Assembly (NCBI GenBank): GCA_013368325.1 | Contig: JAACJK010000166.1 | Location: 372,001 to 436,000 of the forward strand | Source of the DNA: Ephemerocybe angulata | Taxonomy: Eukaryota; Basidiomycota; Agaricomycetes; Agaricales; Psathyrellaceae | Direction of reading: 5' to 3' | DNA length: 64,000 bases | In this document: one piece after another, positions 56,929 to 64,000 of the stretch | How positions within the stretch are numbered: position 1 is the stretch's first letter | Layout: the number at the start of each line of letters is the position of its first letter | Notes under the pieces: generated by a model | What the model saw: only the letters and a program-made list of their open reading frames with translations | Databases searched by the model: none | What the model was told of the DNA's origin: nothing | Made by a program: the position numbers and the translations under genes

Positions 56929-59900
56929 CTATCCTTCAAGCTGCCCAATTACCTCCCTCGCGTTAGGCTCTATCCTCCAACGATCCTCGCACATAAACTT
57001 CATCGAGATGCCAATATCCTCAAAGGTGCCTTCCAAGACCAACCATACAGCATCCGAGTTGCGCTCCCCGGCGGCCACATAAAATTCCTTCGCGCATGTC
57101 TGAAGCTCCTCTTGCACATCCTGACCCAAGAACCGCCTGAGTAAGACTAAACAGTCCCAGTACGATGGCTCGTGTGGATGAACGCCTTGCATAACGCCGG
57201 TCATCGACCTCAGCAAGGAGCGATACAAGCGATGTGAATGTGTGTATGCGGATTCAGTGCCGACTGCTGAGCGCCCTCGACGGCTCAAAGCGCTTGCTCT
57301 GTCCCCGAGCTCTAGCTGCTTCAGTATGGCCTGGAATCGCGGCCAGACATCATCCCAGACTTTGCGGTACATGAAAGACCCAACGTGTGTTACCAAAACG
57401 TCGACGAGATTGGCAGCAGCGGCGACGATGAAGGTCTCTGGATCTTTGAGTCGATTGAGGATGAAGGGCCAGGCGTCGTGGATTGACGGAAGGAGAGCCG
57501 ACTGTGGAAGTACGGGAACTGCGAGGCTGAGGAGGAGCAGGATGCGCGCGCGGATGACGGGAGAGTCGTGTGTTAGGAAATACAGGGAACGGGCGATGAT
57601 TTGTTTCGTTAACGATTGGCTTGGGGTTGGGGGCGCCTCTTCGGCCTTGCCCTGCCTTGCCTCTGCAATCGTCGGACCGTCGCCTTCTTCCTCGGGTGGG
57701 CCCCAGGCTTCACGAGGAGCTGGCCCGTAGTTGGTCGTTTCCTCCTCCGTATATCCTACATTCCTGGCGGGAAGCCATTGGAACAGTGTGCCAAGTGTTT
57801 TCAAGCGCACTAGCCCTTCAGAATCTGGTCTCTTTTCGCGTTTAGGCCCCGAACCAAGATTGGCTTTCACATCGATTTCAATGACATTCAGAACCTCCGT
57901 CAAGACCTCGATCAGTCCGTCGACGATGATCCCGTAGCCATGGAACGCATCTAAACGATCGAAGCACTCCTCCACAACATCTCCGGCTTTTGCAACAACT
58001 TCCGGGCCTACGAGTCTGACGAGGATTACCAGAACTTTCGTCGCATCGATGTCAAGCCAACGCCGAGTCAATCGCCTTGATACCGAGTCGAGTGCATAGT
58101 CGAAGTTGGATAATAGGAGGTTGGATGGGGACGCGTAGGAAGTCGCAATCGTAACGTAGTTGAGAGTAGCCAATCCAGTTGATGAAATGAACGGTGCTGG
58201 TGACACAATCGAGTGCAGAATGGGATACAACGCAAAGATGAAAAGCGAGTTGAAGCGGCTTTGAAGGATACCGGCTGTGATGGCGATTAGCTGGAGGCAG
58301 AGCCCACGATGGATAATTGGCTGATCTGTTATCTTCTGCTCCTTCGTGGATCGGCTCTGGAATATTTGCAGCGTTTCGTGCAGCGGGACAAGGCCTTTCT
58401 GATGTTGGACGTTAAAGTCGAAATCTTCGTTTCCTTGCGCCTCTAGCGGCGCCTCCGAAGCCAGATCGTTGAAGTCAGATTTGTCCCAAAGTTCTGTGAT
58501 TGTCCTGGCAAGCTCCCGACTGCGTTTTTCGACGCGTTTGCTGCGTCGTATCATGGTATCATTCAGGTAGGTGTCGGACATCAAGGATACTTTCCCCAAC
58601 CCTTCGAGCAAGCGACATGCACACCACATGGCGGCGACGTTTCGCGACCGTGTGCCTGCCCGTCCGACTTCGGTGAACCATTCGACAGAGAACAAGCACG
58701 GGTCTCCACCAGCCTCACCTAGAGCGCAGAACATTTCTTCCAATGAACGCTTAGCATCGCGCGAGGATACGTTCTTTAACGACAGCTCCGGAAAGGGTAC
58801 CCAGGCGATGTTCTGGTTGTTTTCCAGCATCAAGTGTTCTGCCGAGGTATGTGCGATTGTCACTGAAGGCTCCATGAACTCCAGGACAGAGAGTAAGCTC
58901 CATCCCCACTTCTCAATTCCGCCACTGGGACCCAGCAACTTGCCAATAGCTTTCGAGATAGACGTCAACGCAGGTCCATCATCAGGTAGAAGTGCTACGC
59001 GGCAGATTGCTATGACCATTTCGGCGACATGTTGCGTTTTGGCATCTGACTGAGAGGCAAGGAAGCGTGGAAGAGAAGCCAGGTTTTGCGACGTCATTTG
59101 CATGACCATTTGTAGAAGATCGACACTCCTGTTAGAACTGCTGAGAAGGTCTCTCAGAGACTGCAGAGCAGCGCCGCGAACTTTGGGGTATTCGGAATTG
59201 GACAAGGAGAGGAGGAAGGATATCAGCAATGGCTGGGTATGCGGGAGGGTTAACGCGGTGGTAGCAATGATTTCAGAGGAGAAGTCGACCAAAGCATAGA
59301 GGGCAGAGGGTGTTGGGTGCTTTACAAGGGGGTTCAAGGTGTTGATAGCCATATGCAACTGTGAGGTCGTTCCGCGCAGCCATGAAGGTGTCCTTGCAGT
59401 ACCGTATTTCGTCGAGGTCGGGAGGGAGGGTTCAGCTTCTTCAGACTTGCTGAAGTTAGCCAGGTCTTCTAGATCTTCAAATTTCGGTAGCGCGCCTTCC
59501 TTCATGCATACATCGTCACCGACGGCCTTGACAACGGCTATTCGGAGAACCTTCAAAGCTCCTGCGACAGTCAGGCCGTTCGTCCATCCCTTACTGCTGC
59601 CTACTCCTAGCGCCACCTTGGTCATGGTGCTGGCCACCCCTGGAAGTACTGTTGGTATGAGATCCTCTGGGGCATAGCTTTCGAGGATTAACGCCAGGAG
59701 GTCCAAAGAGGACTGTTGCAGCGATAAACGCGAAGATGCAGCTGTACCAAGCACGGAGTCGATAGTTTGGCCAATGATAGGGACGAACTTGGGAGATCTT
59801 AAAAGGTTTTGGATCTCTTGTGCTCGGGCCTCGGCTTTGCTTGCTGGAAGTGAACGAGCGGTCGCGTCTTCAGGGGTTCTCTTGTGCAGCAACGATAGTA

Positions 59901-60363
59901 TGCACCGAATCGCGGCCTCCTTTGTCTCTTCATCTCGAGCCCTCTCCTTTCCTTTGCTCTCCAACCCTCCCACAACGGCACCACATAGCATGAAGACCTG
60001 CTCGAATATCTTGAGCTCACATGTCCACCACCAGTTCTCGGAGAGTATCCCCAGCGCTATGAGAACCTTTTCGAGGATCTGATCTGGTATTTCGGACGAA
60101 AGGTTCCTTTGTAGGATCGATGACAGAGGGAAGAACACATATGAGATGAACGATGGGGTGAGGGTGACGGGGTCAAGGTCTCGTAAGCCTTGAATCAACT
60201 GCGAAAGCAGGGAGGAGATCGCGGGGATTGTCGAGGGCGTCAACTTGGAGCTGCTCAGGATGGGGACACATATTGCTTTGAACTGCACGCGTCAGGTCGA
60301 ATCTACGGACGAACGGGAAGAACTCACGCGTTGGAATTGAGCTTGACCTTCAGTGCTAGTCAT
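56929..60363 (-). CDS. TTI1: TEL2-interacting protein TTI1 (TTT complex)
   Basis: A HEAT-repeat scaffold of the Tel2-Tti1-Tti2 co-chaperone, which stabilises PIKK kinases such as TOR, ATM and ATR. The first exon is short (ATG at 60363, MTSTEGQAQFQR). A 43-base intron (about 60285-60327) joins it to one very long exon of about 1115 residues. The N-terminal segment LTPSFISYVFFPLSSILQRN, the helical repeats throughout, and the C-terminal ILARSLYFLTHDSPVIRARILLLLSLAVPVLPQ with the segment DAWPFILNRLKDPETFIVAAAANLVDVLV are typical. The total length fits the family. Stop TAG is at 56929-56931. It shares a divergent promoter with the aminodeoxychorismate synthase gene. Confidence 0.87.
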
Positions 60364-60656
60364 GGTCACTGGAGAGGTTGCTCATCAAGGCCCACGGTGT
60401 CTCAGAAGCCCAGGCCGGCGTTCTAATCAATCCATGTGTAACTGCTTCTCACCATTTTCTACTTATGGGCGCTTGGGCATTTTACTGACAAGAGATGCAA
60501 AATTTGTTTGATCACAATTGATTGTATGACTCCCAGGTCCAACATTGGGGCACTATATGCGGTTATGCTGCTCTGAACTGGCCCCCATCGCCTGCCTTCA
60601 AGTCTGAACGATACGGCCCACGAAGAAATACTTCCACCATTCCAGGACTCAGCGCG
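60364..60656. promoter_or_regulatory. Divergent promoter, TTI1 and aminodeoxychorismate synthase
   Basis: The 293 bp between the two start codons must drive both genes. No TATA box is clear. Confidence 0.45.
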
Positions 60657-63017
60657 ATGTCTCCGGACGCTCCACGGATACTCTTGGTGGATTCCTACGA
60701 CTCTTTCACCCACAAGTGCGTATGCGGACAGCTGTCGGCTAGACTTTGACTTATACCACCACCAGTTTGGCAGCACTTTGTCGACGATCTATTCCGAATT
60801 GTCAGATCCGAATCATCAAGAACGATGAGCTATCCATAGAAGAACTCCGGCCATGCCTCAAGGATTTTGAAGCAATCATAGTCGGACCCGGTCCAGGTTC
60901 TCCGGACAATGCATCGGATATCGGTGTGGTTCGTGACCTCTGGCATCTGGACGACGACCATCTCCTCCCCATCTTTGGAGTCTGTCTGGGGTTGCAGAGC
61001 CTCGGAATCGAATTCGGAACAACACTTGGCCGCCTCAGCACTGTGAAGCATGGCCTTGTATCCCAAATCCACCATCCTGGAACGGATATCTTCGAAGGCG
61101 TGGGGGAAGTCAACGCCGTCCGCTATCATTCCCTTCATATCACCGTCCCTCCAACCGGAGACATTCAGCAACTCGCGTGGGCGGAAGATGCGGAGAACGG
61201 GAGGGTCGTCATGGCCGTGAAGCATACTTCAAAACCATTCTGGGCAGTGCAGTATCACCCCGAGTCGGTCTGTACCCAAGGCGGGGGTTGGGAGGTTCTG
61301 AGAAACTTCTGGACGCTTGGGTCTCAATGGTCGCAGACTCGTCGACACACCCGCTCTACAATTGCCGATACGCCGAGTATTGGAATTCCCTGGCCGCACA
61401 CCGCCTCGCCACATTCCTTTTCCCGACCCACTCTCGCATCTACGAATAAGGTGTTGTCGACCAAAGTAAACCTACCCCAATTGTCGGTTACGAAGATCTC
61501 CGAATATTTTGGGGCTGCCGATGAAGCGTCCAACTGCGTACTCTTGGATTCCGCTGCGAATCCCGGAAGGTACTCCATCATTGGATCCCTTCCAGGAGAC
61601 GCTATGCAAGTCACCCACTACGTCGGTGACGCTTTCTTGACCATTATCCGAGGGAAAGACAAGACAATCGAGAGTCTAGATGCACTCGACATCTGGCAAT
61701 GGCTGTCCAACTACATGCGAACGCGCCAGGTCGAACACCACAACTCCTCAGTTCCGTTCTGGGGAGGATTCGTTGGTTTTTTCAGTTACGAGATCGGTTA
61801 CCCCGCTCTCCACATACCCCTACAGAGAAAGGAAAAGAAGCATCCGGATGCCAACCTTACCTTTGTAGAACGAAGCGTCGTGGTCGACAACCAGACAGGC
61901 GATGTTCATATCCAATCCCTTATCCCAGGCGACGATACATGGATTGCCCAGGTTGCGGAAGACCTGACCAACCTTTCTCAGTCCAGGGCACCAAATGCAC
62001 GTCGCTCAAGTGTCCTTTCCCTCTCTCCTTTGTCTTCGGTGGTTCTTCCAGAGAAGCAACGCTACATCTCCCGCATCAAGCAAGCCAAAGAACATTTATA
62101 TTCCGGGGACTCGTACGAATTGTGCTTAACTGCTCAAACTCGTATATCGATACCTTATAACCAGTCCCGAGGAACACCCGGAACGTCGACTTCCTGGGAG
62201 CGCTACCAGCAACTACGCAAGTCCAATCCTGCTCCCTATTCCGCCTATATCCGCCTTCATCCCTCCACTCTGATGTCGTCCTCCCCCGAGCGTTTCCTAT
62301 CGTTCTCGCGGCCTCCTAACCCAATGTGTCAATTGCGCCCAATCAAGGGCACAGTTCGAAAAGGTCCTGGCATCACTAGGGCTGTTGCAGAGCAACTGTT
62401 AGCGGGAAGCCCGAAGGAAGTGGCAGAAAACTTGATGATCGTTGACCTTATCCGCCACGATCTTCACGGCGTTCTGGGCGAGAATGTCAAGACGGCCAAG
62501 TTCTGTGGAGTAGAGGAGTATGAGACGGTTTGGCAACTCGTCAGTGTTATTGAAGGGAGACAGGAGAAAGGTACCTCAAAGCATGACGATTTTGACTTGG
62601 GGTGGAATGTGTTGAAGTCTAGCTTGCCGCCAGGTATGTACCCTCACACTCTTTGTATCATTACACAATTGCCGACAATATCCAGGCAGCATGACTGGCG
62701 CACCGAAGAAGAGAAGTGTAGAAATTCTACAGAACTTGGAAGATGGTGAGAGGGGCGTGTATTCCGGTGTGTTCGGCTATTGGTGTGTCAGTGGAGGCGG
62801 AGACTGGTCGGTCACGATTCGCAGCTGCTTCAAGCTCGACCAGCAAAATTCACAGAAAGCTTCTGGGGTTTCCCGTCCAGAGCACGAAGAATGGGTGATC
62901 GGTGCCGGGGGTGCAATAACTGCGCTTTCTGACCCCGAGGCGGAGTGGGACGAGATGATTCTCAAGTTGCAGAGTGTCTTGAAATCTTTTGGGATCACTC
63001 CTCCAATGTCCGCATAA
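60657..63017 (+). CDS. Bifunctional aminodeoxychorismate synthase (PABA synthase)
   Basis: Makes 4-amino-4-deoxychorismate from chorismate and glutamine for folate synthesis; the fungal Abz1 fusion of PabA and PabB. The N-terminal glutamine amidotransferase has RILLVDSYDSFTHN, IIVGPGPGSP, the catalytic Cys in GVCLGLQSL and the His/Glu pair in VQYHPES. The C-terminal chorismate-binding part has VPFWGGFVGFFSYEIGY, GDSYELCLTAQT, SSPERFLSF, LRPIKGTVRKGPG, NLMIVDLIRHDLHGVLG, SMTGAPKKRSVEIL and VYSGVFGYW. Three exons: an intron at 60718-60763 splits His-Asn, and another lies at about 62634-62687. Length is about 750 residues. The ATG at 60657 opens MSPDAPRILLVDSYDSF, right at the domain start. Stop TAA is at 63015-63017. 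Confidence 0.95.
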
Positions 63018-63236
63018 ATAGAGGGTATCGCTGGTATTGTTCATTCAACATGGACTTGTACTATATAGATCGTGATTTTTATTCGTATTTAGGGATGGTT
63101 TATTGCATGGGGCCGGGGATGCATGTACAAATTTACCCTTACTTAACAGCTTTAGGCCATTAGGGCAATGTGCTTCAACTCACTAATATATAATGGCATG
63201 GTTAACGACTATAATACGCTTAGAGCATAAGATCAC

Positions 63237-64000
63237 CTACTTTTGAACGTGGTGCCCAACTTTCATGGGCTCGTAGATAGTCTCCTTATCATCGTCCATA
63301 CCCGCCTTGAGGTACTCCTCCCTCAACGAACGGGCGCGCGCCAACAGGTCAGGAATCGGCGTGAGCAGTAAGTCAGAAGAAAGATGCCAGAAGAAGGTCG
63401 ACGAGATACGAATGAGAGGACGGTCGGGGAACTCCTGCTTGCGCCTTTCGATCGTCGCGATTGTCTGCTCGTTGACGACGACCTCGTGGAAACCCGCGCG
63501 GATGAGGCCGCCGGTATAGTGCTCGAGCTGCTTGCCAGCCTGAACAAGGAGGTTGTTGCCAGGAGGTATCTTCACAGCAATCCTGTTTCCGGTATTACGG
63601 GCCCAGACATGAAGTCCTGGGTAGCGCGAGCGACCGTGGATGGTCAGGAAGTTGAGATCACTGTGAAACCCAGCGAGGATGGTGTCCTTCTTTCCGTACT
63701 TCACCAAGTCGGACGCGGTGGGGGCGAGAAGGTGGGGTCTAGATCAAAGCTATCAGGGCCTGCGAGAACAACAGGTAGATAGGAGACACTCACCCATATT
63801 GACCAGCCTTGCGGAAGGTATCAGCGGGGAGACCTAGACCAATGGCCACCATCTCAGTGAAGTCGGCAACACTGGACCCGCACGGTGAGTCAGATGCTCG
63901 CGAAGACGATTGGAGCGAGTCGACTTACGAGCCCTTCATGGCACTGCCCCACTTCTCCATGGTTGGAGTCCATCGCTCTTTCAGCGTCGGAGCCTCGGGG
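63237..64000 (-). CDS. 2-oxoglutarate/Fe(II) oxygenase-like protein, C-terminal part
   Basis: Runs off the right edge, so the N-terminus is missing. The visible exons give PTLKERWTPTMEKWGSAMKG, then ADFTEMVAIGLGLPADTFRKAGQYG, and then a long exon with ILAGFHSDLNFLTIHGRSRYPGLHVWARNTGNRIAVKIPPGNNLLVQAGKQLEHYTGG. The HxD pair (HSD) and a later His in AGFHEVV fit the iron triad of the isopenicillin-N-synthase/clavaminate-type fold. Arg residues near RISSTFFWH could bind the co-substrate. Introns lie at about 63736-63793 and 63872-63927. Stop TAG is at 63237-63239. The substrate is unknown. Confidence 0.72.

Overview
This window looks like nuclear DNA of a filamentous basidiomycete, most likely a mushroom-forming Agaricomycete. 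Genes sit close together on both strands. They are broken by many introns of about 45-65 bases with GT..AG ends, and nearly every family is a fungal housekeeping family. One gene resembles the cysteine-cluster genes associated with KDZ transposons, which are common in Agaricomycetes. There are no bacterial operons, no rRNA, no CRISPR and no convincing tRNA. Exon joins were made by eye from splice signals and reading frames, so internal exon borders are less certain than gene identities.

Left part (1-17.3 kb): the 3' end of an unrecognised gene; a thioredoxin with a C-terminal membrane anchor; an RNase III-like/dsRNA-binding-motif protein (minus strand); the nuclear pore membrane protein POM152; cytosolic inorganic pyrophosphatase; a GCP4-type gamma-tubulin complex subunit that shares a 185-bp divergent promoter with a TBC-domain Rab GAP; a three-exon 48-residue membrane-type microprotein; and an HxxxDG acyltransferase.

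Middle (17.3-47.7 kb): a triose-phosphate-translocator-type nucleotide-sugar transporter resembling GDP-fucose carriers lies 1.85 kb from a type II membrane O-fucosyltransferase-like enzyme, a possible functional pair. Next come ketopantoate reductase, xylose reductase, a PB1-domain protein, an F-box protein, the U3 snoRNP WD40 protein Utp17/WDR75, a SAM-dependent methyltransferase, the circularly permuted GTPase GNL1, a secreted rhamnogalacturonan acetylesterase, an unknown low-complexity protein, the ESCRT cofactor Vta1 and an arrestin-fold protein.

Repeat island (47.87-53.66 kb): two tandem arrays flank a multi-exon KDZ-associated gene. Array A has about 12 units of 146-191 bp; array B has a 158-bp period. 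The unit lengths shift the reading frame, so the arrays are not protein-coding, yet units of A and B share a core sequence. This island is the most unusual part of the window.

Right part (54-64 kb): a housekeeping block with RNase P/MRP subunit Pop3, dCMP deaminase, TTI1 (TTT complex), aminodeoxychorismate synthase (folate pathway) and the C-terminal part of a 2-oxoglutarate/Fe(II) oxygenase cut by the window end.
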